Of a DNA stretch of 52,631 nt, positions 26,131 to 34,815 are shown piece after piece. A program made the position numbers and the translations under genes. How positions within the stretch are numbered: position 1 is the first letter of the stretch; each line of letters begins with the position of its first letter. The stretch is from Bacilli bacterium (GTDB taxonomy: Bacteria > Bacillota_I > Bacilli_A > RF39 > UBA660): assembly GCA_017434825.1 (NCBI GenBank), contig JAFSGC010000013.1, positions 1-52,631 of the forward strand, read 5' to 3'. Below the pieces are notes generated by a model, which had not been told where the DNA came from, did not search any database, and saw only the letters and a list, made by a program, of their open reading frames with translations.

Positions 26131-27301
26131 ATTTCTTTACTCCTTTAGAACCGTTGAAACTTGCAAGGACATTTGTTTCAAATGATGATAATTTCTTAGC
26201 TTTATTTTGATACTTACGAATTCCGCATTCAATAATTCTTGTTAGTAATTCAGAATATTTAACTCCCTTTGGAGCCCATAAATAGAATGATAATGAACCA
26301 GGGATAATATTTAATTCATTTAAATATACATCTCCAGTTTTACGATCCATTAAGTAATCAATTCTTACTACTCCACACGTATTTAATGCTTTACAAGCTT
26401 TAATTGACATATCCTCAATAGCTTTTTTAGTTTTAGCTGGAATATCTGCAGGGATTTTTCTTCCTGTAGAAGCCATTCCTTTTGATGGTCCACTGTTTTT
26501 AGAAGAATCAGACATATATTTATCTTTATATGATAATATTTCATCACTACCATATACTTCTTCGATTAAACTAGCTTCATAGCCAAAATTATCACCAACA
26601 ACAGAACAGTTTAATTCACATAAATTACTTATAACTTTTTCTACTAGAATCTTTTCATCATAGTTAATAGCTTCTTCAATAGCTTCGATTAATTCTTCTT
26701 TAGTCTTAGCAATATTGATTCCTACACTACTTCCTTGTCTTGATGGTTTTACAATAACAGGAAATTTTAATTTCATTACATCTTTTAATACTGCTTCACT
26801 GTCTGCTTGATAATCACTTTCATAGAAATATTTATAATCTACTACACTTACCCCATTCGCAGATAATACTTGCTTTTGGAAAATTTTATCTTGTCCAATA
26901 ACTGAAGCATATATATCGCTTTCACAAAATGGAATGCCTAGAACTTCAAGGTATCCTGCGATTGAACCATCCTCAGTATTATATCCATGCATAATTGGAA
27001 ATGCGATGTCTATTTTTTCAAGTGTAATATATGGGAACTTATTTTTCATTAAAACAAATTCATTATTTTTCTTTAAGAATAATACTTCATTTACTTTTGA
27101 TTTTAATTTTTTTAAATCCTTATAGGTATCCATTTTAAGTAGTTCTTGTCCAGTATACATTACATTATCTTTTGATAGATAAATAGGAACAATATTGTAC
27201 TTGTCAGTATCCATATTGTTCATTGCTTGAACAGCACTAATAATACTTATTTCGTGTTCAGTAGAGTTTCCTCCATACATAACCCCAACATTAATTTTCA
27301 T
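26129..27301 (-). CDS. ddl: D-alanine--D-alanine ligase
   Basis: This 390-residue ATP-grasp enzyme makes the D-Ala-D-Ala dipeptide for peptidoglycan. Visible segments are MYGGNSTEHEIS (N-terminal substrate loop), FPIMHGYNTEDGSI (about residues 98-111), FPVIVKPSRQGSSVGI (ATP binding), and the metal-binding end RIDYLMD...LNELNIIPGS (about 310-340). NIIPG replaces the more common NTxPG. Four genes form an operon in the order lon, hydrolase, murF, ddl; murF and ddl act in succession in the same pathway. The gap to murF is 2 nt. Confidence 0.95.
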   Translation of the reverse strand: MKINVGVMYGGNSTEHEISIISAVQAMNNMDTDKYNIVPIYLSKDNVMYTGQELLKMDTYKDLKKLKSKVNEVLFLKKNNEFVLMKNKFPYITLEKIDIAFPIMHGYNTEDGSIAGYLEVLGIPFCESDIYASVIGQDKIFQKQVLSANGVSVVDYKYFYESDYQADSEAVLKDVMKLKFPVIVKPSRQGSSVGINIAKTKEELIEAIEEAINYDEKILVEKVISNLCELNCSVVGDNFGYEASLIEEVYGSDEILSYKDKYMSDSSKNSGPSKGMASTGRKIPADIPAKTKKAIEDMSIKACKALNTCGVVRIDYLMDRKTGDVYLNELNIIPGSLSFYLWAPKGVKYSELLTRIIECGIRKYQNKAKKLSSFETNVLASFNGSKGVKK

Positions 27302-27303
27302 TT

Positions 27304-28884
27304 TTACTCCTCCATATAACTATCTGGTAAATCATTTTCAATTAATACTGTAATTTTCTTATTACCAGAGTTTCTAACAACTTCATTATAAGCTTCCTTA
27401 AATGAGTTATACACAAATATTTTCTTCTTATCGTATTTTTTACTAATTAAACCATTATAGATCGGCGCAGTTTGCTTCTTCCCTACTAAGTAGACTTTAT
27501 CGCAAACGTCAGCCATTTGTTTTCCAAAGTTTTCGTTTAAAGTTTCTTGCTCTGCTCCCATTTCAATCATTCCTGGAGTAATAATAATCTTTTCTCCAGC
27601 CATAAGTTTAAGAACTTCAAGAGCATTTTTAGCACCTTCCGGATTAGAATTAAATGAGTCATCAATAATTGTCATATTTCGATTTTCTTTAATCTCTAAA
27701 CGATGGTTGATTGGAGCAATATTTTTAACACCTTGAACAATTGCTTTATCACTTACTCCTAAGTGTTTTGCTAGCGCCACTCCCGATAAAATATTATAGA
27801 TATTCTTCTCTCCTAATAAGATTGTACTTACTTTAAGAACCTTTTTACTTCCTTTGAAACAAATATCAAAAGTAGTTCCTTTATTAGTTATTTTCATATT
27901 TTTAGCCATTACATCAGCTGCATTATTAATACCAATCCATATTACTTTACAATCATTTTTTAAATCATATTTTCTTTGGTATTCATCATCTTTATTTAAA
28001 ATCGCTACACCATCACTAGGTAATGACTCGATAAGTTCAAATTTTGTCTTACAAATATTATCTAAGCTTTTAAAACTTTCTAAATGCGCAGCTCCTATCG
28101 AAGTAAGAATACCATATTTCGGCTGAACTAAATCACATAATTCTTTAATTTCTCCAACGTTCTTAGCCCCCATTTCACTAATAAAATAATCATTAAAGAT
28201 TGTTGGTTCACTATTGATTGTCATTAAAATCCCGTTTGGAGTATTAAAGCTCGCAGGAGTATAAAAGCCTTTATACGTTGTTCTTAAAATTGAATCTAAT
28301 ATCATTTTAGTGCTAGTTTTACCAAATGAACCAGTAATACCAATTCTATTAATATTACTCATCTTATCCAGCTTACTTAATGCAGCATTTTTATAATGAT
28401 TAAATATCATTTTTTCTACCGGAGATAACACATATACTACACATATTAGAACGAAAGAATTAATACTAATATAAAGTAAACTTAAACCAGAGAAAATTGC
28501 TAATTTAAAGTCTGAAGCGTAGAATTGAAGTATTAAAAACAACAGTAAATCTAAGCCAGCGATTCTAAGCATCCTTTTAGTAAATTTAAGAGGAAGCTTA
28601 TCATTGTGTTTGTTATATACAGAATAACTATTTACAATTAAAATAAGCATTATTACTATAAAGAAAACAAATAAATAAGTACTCATACTCGTAAACAATA
28701 AAAGCGATATAGCAAATAAATATTTTAATAAATAAGTCTTATAATTTTTCTTAATATCTTCCATTAAGAATTTATAAAACTTGTTATTTTCGTTATAACT
28801 ATTTTGTTGTAACATTTGTAGTTCATACATAGTTGTATAGATAAATAATAAATCTAGTAATACCACTAGTAAAAAATTTTTCAT
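27304..28884 (-). CDS. murF: UDP-MurNAc-tripeptide--D-Ala-D-Ala ligase with N-terminal membrane region
   Basis: This 526-residue protein has a MurF-type ligase domain with ATP loop GITGSFGKTSTK (about 181-192), conserved ISEMGAKNVGEI, KYGILTSIGAAHLESF and the end domain with GEKIIITPGMIEMG. Classical MurF has about 450 residues; here about 160 N-terminal residues form several membrane helices, which replace the usual substrate domain. Membrane-attached MurF-like proteins of this form are known in Firmicutes. It precedes ddl, whose product is its substrate, which supports the assignment. Confidence 0.9.
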   Translation of the reverse strand: MKNFLLVVLLDLLFIYTTMYELQMLQQNSYNENNKFYKFLMEDIKKNYKTYLLKYLFAISLLLFTSMSTYLFVFFIVIMLILIVNSYSVYNKHNDKLPLKFTKRMLRIAGLDLLLFLILQFYASDFKLAIFSGLSLLYISINSFVLICVVYVLSPVEKMIFNHYKNAALSKLDKMSNINRIGITGSFGKTSTKMILDSILRTTYKGFYTPASFNTPNGILMTINSEPTIFNDYFISEMGAKNVGEIKELCDLVQPKYGILTSIGAAHLESFKSLDNICKTKFELIESLPSDGVAILNKDDEYQRKYDLKNDCKVIWIGINNAADVMAKNMKITNKGTTFDICFKGSKKVLKVSTILLGEKNIYNILSGVALAKHLGVSDKAIVQGVKNIAPINHRLEIKENRNMTIIDDSFNSNPEGAKNALEVLKLMAGEKIIITPGMIEMGAEQETLNENFGKQMADVCDKVYLVGKKQTAPIYNGLISKKYDKKKIFVYNSFKEAYNEVVRNSGNKKITVLIENDLPDSYMEE

Positions 28885-28895
28885 AAAACCTCCAT

Positions 28896-29618
28896 TTATT
28901 CAAAGAAATTATTCAAAATTGCCAATGTTTGATTTAATCTTTCAAGATATGCATAATGATGGGCATTTTCATATTCAACTAAACCGGCATCTTCGATTAA
29001 TTTTTCTAACTCTCTTGCTTCTGTTATTGGTACAGCAGCATCTTCTTTTCCATAAATCATCAGTACTGGACATTTAATAGTCATTGCATATTTAGTTAAA
29101 TCGTCATTAACCACTTTTACTAGTGTACCTCGATTTATTTCACTAGCATTTTTATAGTCTTCAGATCCCCATTTTTTCCTTAAATATTCTCTTAATCCTT
29201 TTAGACACTTATATTTTTTTACAAAATTAAATATTTTTACTCTCCAATTTGAACTTTTTTGAGTCGACGGTCTAAATGGTGCAGATAATAGAACAACTTT
29301 ACTCGTAGGATACTTGGCTGCATAACAAATTGATATTCTTCCTCCGAATGAATGCCCTATTAAGATAGGATTATCCACTTTTAAGCTTTTTAACAGCATA
29401 TACACTGCTTTTGCGTAATCTGATACACTTGATGGCTTATCCGGTTCCGGAGATTTACCAAAACCAGGAAGATCCAAGACGATAATACGATATTTATCCG
29501 AAAATGGTCGACCAAGCATATCCATCATTTCAATATTTTGGCCCCAACCATGCAAAAGCACAATGGTTCCTAGCTTATCTGTTCCATAATCCAGATAATT
29601 TATACTTTTGATATTCAT
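28896..29618 (-). CDS. Alpha/beta hydrolase
   Basis: This 240-residue alpha/beta-hydrolase fold protein has the oxyanion motif LLHGWGQN, the nucleophile elbow IGHSFGGR (Ser about residue 93), an acidic residue in YGKEDAAVP and the final His in ENAHHYAYLE. No substrate can be named. It is located between lon and murF in the same operon, separated from murF by 11 nt. A role linked to envelope metabolism is only suggested by the company. Confidence 0.88.
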   Translation of the reverse strand: MNIKSINYLDYGTDKLGTIVLLHGWGQNIEMMDMLGRPFSDKYRIIVLDLPGFGKSPEPDKPSSVSDYAKAVYMLLKSLKVDNPILIGHSFGGRISICYAAKYPTSKVVLLSAPFRPSTQKSSNWRVKIFNFVKKYKCLKGLREYLRKKWGSEDYKNASEINRGTLVKVVNDDLTKYAMTIKCPVLMIYGKEDAAVPITEARELEKLIEDAGLVEYENAHHYAYLERLNQTLAILNNFFE

Positions 29619-29669
29619 TAATTCACTTCCATTTAAAAACTTTATATATTCAAGAAAATTATACCATAC

Positions 29670-31928
29670 TTATCTAAAAAGAACATCATATATTTCACTA
29701 AAGTTACTAACAAGATTTACAGCCATTTGATCAAAAATAGTCACCGGTACATCAGCCAAGTCTAATTCGTTAGCTTTTGGTATAAACACTGTTTTCACCC
29801 CAGCAGTTGCTGCAGCTACCAGCTTTTCTTTCAAACCTCCAATTGGCATAATATCCCCTTTTAAAGTTATCTCGCCTGTAAATGCAATATCACCATCAAT
29901 TACACGTTTTTGAAATAAAGATAACATAGCTACCGCAATAGATACACCTGCAGAAGGACCATCTTTCTTTTGAGCAGCACTAATAAAATGCACATGAACA
30001 TCGTAGTCTTGTGATTCTATTTCATATTCACTAGTTAAATAAGTTAAAACAACCTCTGCACTTTCAGTTAATATGTCACCAGAGTTACCAGTTACTTTTA
30101 ACTTTCCTGAACCTTTATATTTTGCAACTTCAACATGGGTAATTTGCCCACCCATCATAGTATATGCTAAAACATTAGCGATGCCATAATCGCGAACTTT
30201 TGGTAAATAATTTGTTATTTCATTCCCTAAGTACTTACAAGCTAAATTCATTGTAATGCTTTTACAATCCTTTTCATATACGCAAATTTTTCGAACTAAC
30301 TTTTCTAAAATTCGTTTTAATTCTCTGACACCAGGTTCTTTTGTATAATGAGTTACAATATATTCAATTACATCTTTTGAAGCCTTAAGATTACAATCAT
30401 ATAATTCGTAAATGTTTTTTAGTAGATAGTTACGAGCAATATCTACTTTTTCCATCATTGTGTAACTACTTAGAGTGATAACTTCCAAACGATCTAAAAG
30501 CGTTGGAGGTATTTTATCAATTTCATTCGCAGTTAGTATAAACATTGAATTAGATATATCAAAAGGTTCCTCAATATAGTTATCTACAAACATTTTATTT
30601 TGACTTTCATCTAAAATTTCTAATAGCGTTGATGCAGGATCCCCTTTATAATCTTTAACCATCTTGTCTACTTCGTCAATTAAAATTAACGGGTTATTCA
30701 CTTTGCTTTTGATAATAGCTTGCATTATTTTCCCCGGAGCAGCTCCAAGATAAGTTTTACGGGAACCTACAAGCTCTGTTGAGTCATTTAATCCGCCAAC
30801 GCTTAATTTATAAAATTCTCTTCCTAAAGCATTTGCGATTGACATTGCTATTGAAGTTTTACCTACACCCGGAGGCCCTACCAAACAAATAATAGGAGCA
30901 CTAATTTCCGGAGCTTGAGCCTTCAAAGATATATACTCAATGATTCTGTCTTTTACTTCTGTTAGCCCATAATGTCTTTCATTTAATACTTTTCCTATTT
31001 CTTTTGGATCATTATTTTCTTTCGAAGATTTATTCCATGGTAAATTTACTACAGTATCTAAGTAGTTTCTAATAACTGTGCTTTCAGGACTATAATCAGA
31101 TGATGATGCATATTTTTTTACTTCGTTTAATAATTTATCTTTAATCTTTTTGCTTATTTTTAAGCTATTGATTTTATTAGTAAGTTCTTCGATTTCATCG
31201 TCTTTATCGTTACCTAGTTCGCTATTAATTTCTTTTAATTTTTCTTTTAAAATATATTCTCTTTGGCCATGTTCCAAACTTTCTTGTAATTTTTCATCAA
31301 GTTCTTTGTCAATATTACTTATATTAATTTCCTCTTGTAAATCATTTATTAAGTTACTAGCTCTTGTTAGTGGATTAATACATTCCATATATTCAAGCTT
31401 CTTAACAAATTTAAATGGCATAAAAGAAGTAATTACATCGGTGATTACATTCAAATCAGATGTATCTTGTAAATTCTTTAAGATACTATTAGAAACATTT
31501 TTATTAAGAGAAATATATTCTTTTGTAAGTGCTATTAATTTGCGTCTTATTGCAGTTTCTTTAGTTACATCAAAAGCAGGCAGTTCCACTACCTCTGTAG
31601 AACATTTTAATACTTTTGTATCTTTATTTTGAAAATATTTATCAATTTTCACACGTGTTTGTCCACGCAAAACAATTCTCAAATTGCCATTAGATAACTC
31701 TAATTTACTTTTTACAAGGGCAATTACCCCTACTTTCGGTAAATCTTCAATCGAGGGTGATTCTTCTAAAGAATTTTTGGGAGCTATGACTAACACTTGG
31801 TTACTATTATTCTTATCTGCTGCCTTAATAATTTTTTTGCTACCTTCATTAGTAAGATCGATTTTTATTTCTTGGTTTGGAAGTATTACTAACTCATTTA
31901 GAATAAAAACCGGTGTATAATTAGTCAT
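29670..31928 (-). CDS. lon: ATP-dependent protease La (Lon)
   Basis: This serine protease degrades misfolded and regulatory proteins in the cytoplasm. I use ATG 31928, which has the ribosome site GGAGGAG, instead of a TTG upstream inside that site; the product has 752 residues. The N-terminal LON domain (1-190), coiled region, Walker A GPPGVGKTS, Walker B PLILIDEVDK, and the protease domain with KKDGPSAG and a Lys in LKEKLVAA are all present. The promoter is near consensus; no CIRCE-like operator was seen. It heads the operon with the hydrolase, murF and ddl. Confidence 0.96.
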   Translation of the reverse strand: MTNYTPVFILNELVILPNQEIKIDLTNEGSKKIIKAADKNNSNQVLVIAPKNSLEESPSIEDLPKVGVIALVKSKLELSNGNLRIVLRGQTRVKIDKYFQNKDTKVLKCSTEVVELPAFDVTKETAIRRKLIALTKEYISLNKNVSNSILKNLQDTSDLNVITDVITSFMPFKFVKKLEYMECINPLTRASNLINDLQEEINISNIDKELDEKLQESLEHGQREYILKEKLKEINSELGNDKDDEIEELTNKINSLKISKKIKDKLLNEVKKYASSSDYSPESTVIRNYLDTVVNLPWNKSSKENNDPKEIGKVLNERHYGLTEVKDRIIEYISLKAQAPEISAPIICLVGPPGVGKTSIAMSIANALGREFYKLSVGGLNDSTELVGSRKTYLGAAPGKIMQAIIKSKVNNPLILIDEVDKMVKDYKGDPASTLLEILDESQNKMFVDNYIEEPFDISNSMFILTANEIDKIPPTLLDRLEVITLSSYTMMEKVDIARNYLLKNIYELYDCNLKASKDVIEYIVTHYTKEPGVRELKRILEKLVRKICVYEKDCKSITMNLACKYLGNEITNYLPKVRDYGIANVLAYTMMGGQITHVEVAKYKGSGKLKVTGNSGDILTESAEVVLTYLTSEYEIESQDYDVHVHFISAAQKKDGPSAGVSIAVAMLSLFQKRVIDGDIAFTGEITLKGDIMPIGGLKEKLVAAATAGVKTVFIPKANELDLADVPVTIFDQMAVNLVSNFSEIYDVLFR

Positions 31929-31954
31929 AATGCACTCCTCCAAATTTAAAACTT

Positions 31955-31983
31955 ATTATATAGTTTTATTATACATTTGTAAA
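31955..31983 (-). promoter_or_regulatory. Sigma-A promoter of lon
   Basis: Minus strand TTTACA (31978-31983), 17-base spacer, TATAAT (31955-31960). A second TATAAT-like box occurs within the spacer. Confidence 0.78.
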
Positions 31984-32004
31984 GTTAAAAAGGCTAATAT
32001 TTTC

Positions 32005-32040
32005 ATAAAAAAACTCAGTAAATAATTACTGAATTTTTTA
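32005..32040 (-). terminator. der terminator
   Basis: Arms 32014-32021 and 32026-32033 form a stem followed by seven T on the minus strand; it overlaps the TAA stop of der. Confidence 0.85.
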
Positions 32041-33339
32041 ATCATTTTTATTATTAAATTGCAAGATAATCGGAGTGCCTTCTAAATCAAATGATTTACG
32101 AATTTCATTTTCTAAATATCTTTCATATGAAAAGTGAACTAACTTCTTATTATTAACCTCAAATGTAAATTTCGGAGGTCTACTTGATGTTTGATGAGTA
32201 AAATATATCTTTAATCTCTTGCCTTTATATGATGGAGGTTGATGCATTGAAACAGCTTCTAATACAACGTCATTTAGTAATGATGTTGGGATTTCCTTCG
32301 TATGATTTTCATACGCTTTAATTATCTCTGGCATTAAATCTCCAAGTCTTTTCTTAGTCTTTGCAGATACAAATACAACTTTAGCATATGGAACAAATTT
32401 AAATTCTATTTCCATTTTTTGTTTCCATAATTTTAAATCCTCATTCGGATCATTTATTGTATCCCATTTGTTTACCGCAATAACTAGTGCTTTACCAGCC
32501 TCAATTACATAAGAAGCAATATGTTTGTCGTGTTCAATGATTCCTTCATTTGCATCAATAACTAATACACAAACATCACTTCGATCGATAGTTTTTAAAC
32601 TACGTAAAAAACTATATTTTTCAATATGTTCATATATCTTTCCTTTTTTACGCATGCCAGCAGTATCAATTACAGTGTATTCTTCTCCGTTATATCTAAA
32701 TTTGGTATCCACTGCATCTCTAGTAGTACCAGCTTCATTTGATACTATTAATCTATCTTCATTAAGTAAAGCATTAATTAAACTACTCTTACCTACGTTA
32801 GGACGCCCTACTAAACAGAATTTTAAATTTTCATCTTCTCTAGGTTCTTCTTCTGGAATATCCTTAACTATCATATCTAATAATTTATCAAACCCAATAT
32901 TATGTTCACCAGATACTCCAATTACAGTTTCAAAACCTAATTCATAAAAATTATAGATATTTTCTTCGCGTTTGGAATTATCTATTTTATTAACCACAAC
33001 AATCACTTTTTTATTTGATTTATGAAGTAATCCTTGAACCATTTTATCTTCGTTATCAATGTCAGTAAGGCCATCAACTACAAATAAAATAACATCTGCT
33101 TCATCAATCGCAAGACTAGCTTGCATTAAAACTTCCTTACCGAAAGCGCTATTTTCTAGAGTTATTCCACCGGTATCAATTAAGTGAAATGATTTACCTT
33201 TATAATTTACAGTTCCATAAATACGATCTCTAGTAACTCCAGGAGTGTCCATAATTATTGATTTTTTTTCTTTTATTAAACGATTAAAAATCGTACTTTT
33301 TCCTACATTTGGTTTCCCAATCAAACAAACTGTTTGCAT
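32038..33339 (-). CDS. der: Ribosome-assembly GTPase Der (EngA)
   Basis: This 433-residue protein has the tandem G-domains unique to Der: GKPNVGKST (residues 7-15) with DTPG and NKID, and GRPNVGKSS (about 177-185) with DTAGMRKKG and NKWD. A C-terminal KH-like domain follows (about 345-433). Der acts in 50S subunit maturation. It follows the pseudopilin gene by 10 nt and engB before that, so two ribosome GTPases flank a pilin-like gene in one operon. Ribosome site GGGGGAT precedes ATG 33339. Confidence 0.97.
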   Translation of the reverse strand: MQTVCLIGKPNVGKSTIFNRLIKEKKSIIMDTPGVTRDRIYGTVNYKGKSFHLIDTGGITLENSAFGKEVLMQASLAIDEADVILFVVDGLTDIDNEDKMVQGLLHKSNKKVIVVVNKIDNSKREENIYNFYELGFETVIGVSGEHNIGFDKLLDMIVKDIPEEEPREDENLKFCLVGRPNVGKSSLINALLNEDRLIVSNEAGTTRDAVDTKFRYNGEEYTVIDTAGMRKKGKIYEHIEKYSFLRSLKTIDRSDVCVLVIDANEGIIEHDKHIASYVIEAGKALVIAVNKWDTINDPNEDLKLWKQKMEIEFKFVPYAKVVFVSAKTKKRLGDLMPEIIKAYENHTKEIPTSLLNDVVLEAVSMHQPPSYKGKRLKIYFTHQTSSRPPKFTFEVNNKKLVHFSYERYLENEIRKSFDLEGTPIILQFNNKND

Positions 33340-33349
33340 ATTATCCCCC

Positions 33350-33850
33350 TTATCTACAATAGTAATTTAAATGGCTATATTCTGACCAATCAGATTTTTC
33401 TTCAAGTTCATTTCTATTTTCATCAGAAACCGGAATACAAGCATATACACGATTATTATCTAGGTATACAAATACTTTCAAGTTATTTACTACTTTTCCA
33501 GTCATATCGTTAGTAACAATTTTATTGCCATAAGAATCTTTTTCATCCGTTTCTAAATCTGTAGAAGCAATTAATTGCTGAACAGTTTTGAATGTTCCTG
33601 CTTTTGTTTTATCAGCTACAGCATTAGACGCATTTAAATATTTTATCGTTTCGTCGCTAGCTAATTCTTCTTTATTGTCTTGTCCCCAACTCTTAGCTGC
33701 GCCAATAATAAGCTCTAACTTAGTTTCAAACATATTTTTATTAATTTTGTTTCTAACTCCACCAATACTAACTGTTCCAATTAACATAACAACAGCCAAT
33801 ATAACTATTACTGCTAATAATTCAACTAATGTAAATCCCTTTTTATTCAT
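33350..33850 (-). CDS. Type IV pseudopilin-like protein
   Basis: This 166-residue protein starts MNKKGFTLVELLAVIVIL, a complete prepilin peptidase signature with Gly before Phe and Glu at position 5 of the mature form, followed by the hydrophobic helix and a small outer domain with two cysteines near the C-terminus (about residues 142 and 165). Its N-terminus differs from those of the prepilins at 1-195 and 651-3185 after the first 20 residues. It has a strong ribosome site (AGGAGG) and lies between engB and der with small gaps, an unexpected place for a pilin. It is a candidate substrate for the PilB- or CpaF-type ATPase. Confidence 0.9.
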   Translation of the reverse strand: MNKKGFTLVELLAVIVILAVVMLIGTVSIGGVRNKINKNMFETKLELIIGAAKSWGQDNKEELASDETIKYLNASNAVADKTKAGTFKTVQQLIASTDLETDEKDSYGNKIVTNDMTGKVVNNLKVFVYLDNNRVYACIPVSDENRNELEEKSDWSEYSHLNYYCR

Positions 33851-33858
33851 AAATCCTC

Positions 33859-34452
33859 CTATATATATGATGAGATAATATTTAATATATCTTCTCTACC
33901 TTTTTTAGTAATCGTAGAAAATGGTATAAATAACTGATTATCTTCTAACTTTAATGTTTCTCTAATTAATTTATCCTGTTTAATACGACCATTTTTAGTT
34001 ATCTTGTCATACTTAGTAGCTACTATTGTAATATTTAAGTTATAGTACTTCAAAAACTCATACATCAATACGTCATCTTCAGTTGGTTTATGACGATAGT
34101 CTACTAATAAGAAAACATGTTTTAGATTTTCTCTTGTTTTCAAATATTCTTCAATCATCATTCCAAATTTCTTTTGAGTATCTTTAGCAACTGATGCATA
34201 TCCATAACCTGGAACGTCCACTAAATAAAAACTTTTATTAACTTGATAAAAATTTAGTGTTTGTGTTTTACCTGGTTTTGAGGATGTTTTTGCAAAATTT
34301 TTTCTTTCTATTAAACAATTAATAAAACTACTTTTTCCAACGTTGCTTCGACCTACTAGTAAAAATTCAGCTCGATTATCTTCAGGATATTGACTTCTTC
34401 TTACTGCTATTTGAGGTTCTTCTACTGATAATATTTCCATTTTTTTCACCAA
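33859..34452 (-). CDS. engB: Ribosome biogenesis GTPase EngB (YsxC)
   Basis: This 197-residue GTPase contains G1 GRSNVGKSS (about residues 32-40), G2 region SSKPGKTQTLNFY, G3 DVPGYG, G4 TKYDK and G5-like FST. EngB acts in large-subunit assembly. It is the first gene of the operon with the pseudopilin and der. An extended -10 promoter (TGCTATAAT) lies upstream, divergent from the small plus-strand gene. Confidence 0.97.
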   Translation of the reverse strand: MVKKMEILSVEEPQIAVRRSQYPEDNRAEFLLVGRSNVGKSSFINCLIERKNFAKTSSKPGKTQTLNFYQVNKSFYLVDVPGYGYASVAKDTQKKFGMMIEEYLKTRENLKHVFLLVDYRHKPTEDDVLMYEFLKYYNLNITIVATKYDKITKNGRIKQDKLIRETLKLEDNQLFIPFSTITKKGREDILNIISSYI

Positions 34453-34496
34453 TTAAATTATATATTAAATGCTTATAAAAAGCAAATTTATCGCAT

Positions 34497-34505
34497 ATTA
34501 TAGCA
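34497..34505 (-). promoter_or_regulatory. Extended -10 promoter of engB operon
   Basis: Minus strand TGCTATAAT (34497-34505) with no clear -35. It overlaps the start region of the divergent plus-strand gene, so the two transcripts may interfere. Confidence 0.6.
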
Positions 34506-34519
34506 TAAAATTTACTAAT

Positions 34520-34792
34520 ATGAAAAGATTTCCTAATGGAATTGATCCAAATCTTTATGCATTAGTCGGGATCGCTATTGCTGCAGTACTTTCCGATGAT
34601 TTTAATTACTACGAACTAAACTCGCTTGGGAATTGGCTAGAATTAATTGGCCAATACATTCTAACAATTGCAGCTCAAGAATCACTAAATAATCATATAC
34701 TAAACGGCAATAATAATTTTAATATCAATGATTTAATAAGAGCAATAAACAAAATAGAAAGTGAACTCGAAAAAATAAAAAAAGAAATTTAG
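34520..34792 (+). CDS. Small protein of unknown function, about 90 aa
   Basis: I take ATG 34520 (starting MKRFPNGIDPNL) as start, since the 17 extra residues from ATG 34469 are over the promoter zone and look non-coding; no good ribosome site precedes either, so a near-leaderless message is possible. The protein has a hydrophobic part (YALVGIAIAAVL), a middle with LNSLGNWLELIGQ and AAQESL, and a charged C-terminal helix with IESELEKIKKEI. Similar short proteins seem familiar from gut Firmicutes, but I know no function. It is one of two plus-strand genes, divergent from engB and convergent with glmM at a shared terminator. Confidence 0.6.
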   Translation: MKRFPNGIDPNLYALVGIAIAAVLSDDFNYYELNSLGNWLELIGQYILTIAAQESLNNHILNGNNNFNINDLIRAINKIESELEKIKKEI

Positions 34793-34815
34793 ATTAAATT
34801 CCAAATTTCTCTTTA
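34776..34815. terminator. Bidirectional terminator between the small gene and glmM
   Basis: Arms 34783-34790 and 34803-34810 form a perfect 8-bp stem, with T runs on the minus side and a weaker T-rich side on plus. Both stop codons (34790-34792 plus, 34794-34796 minus) are within it. Confidence 0.7.
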
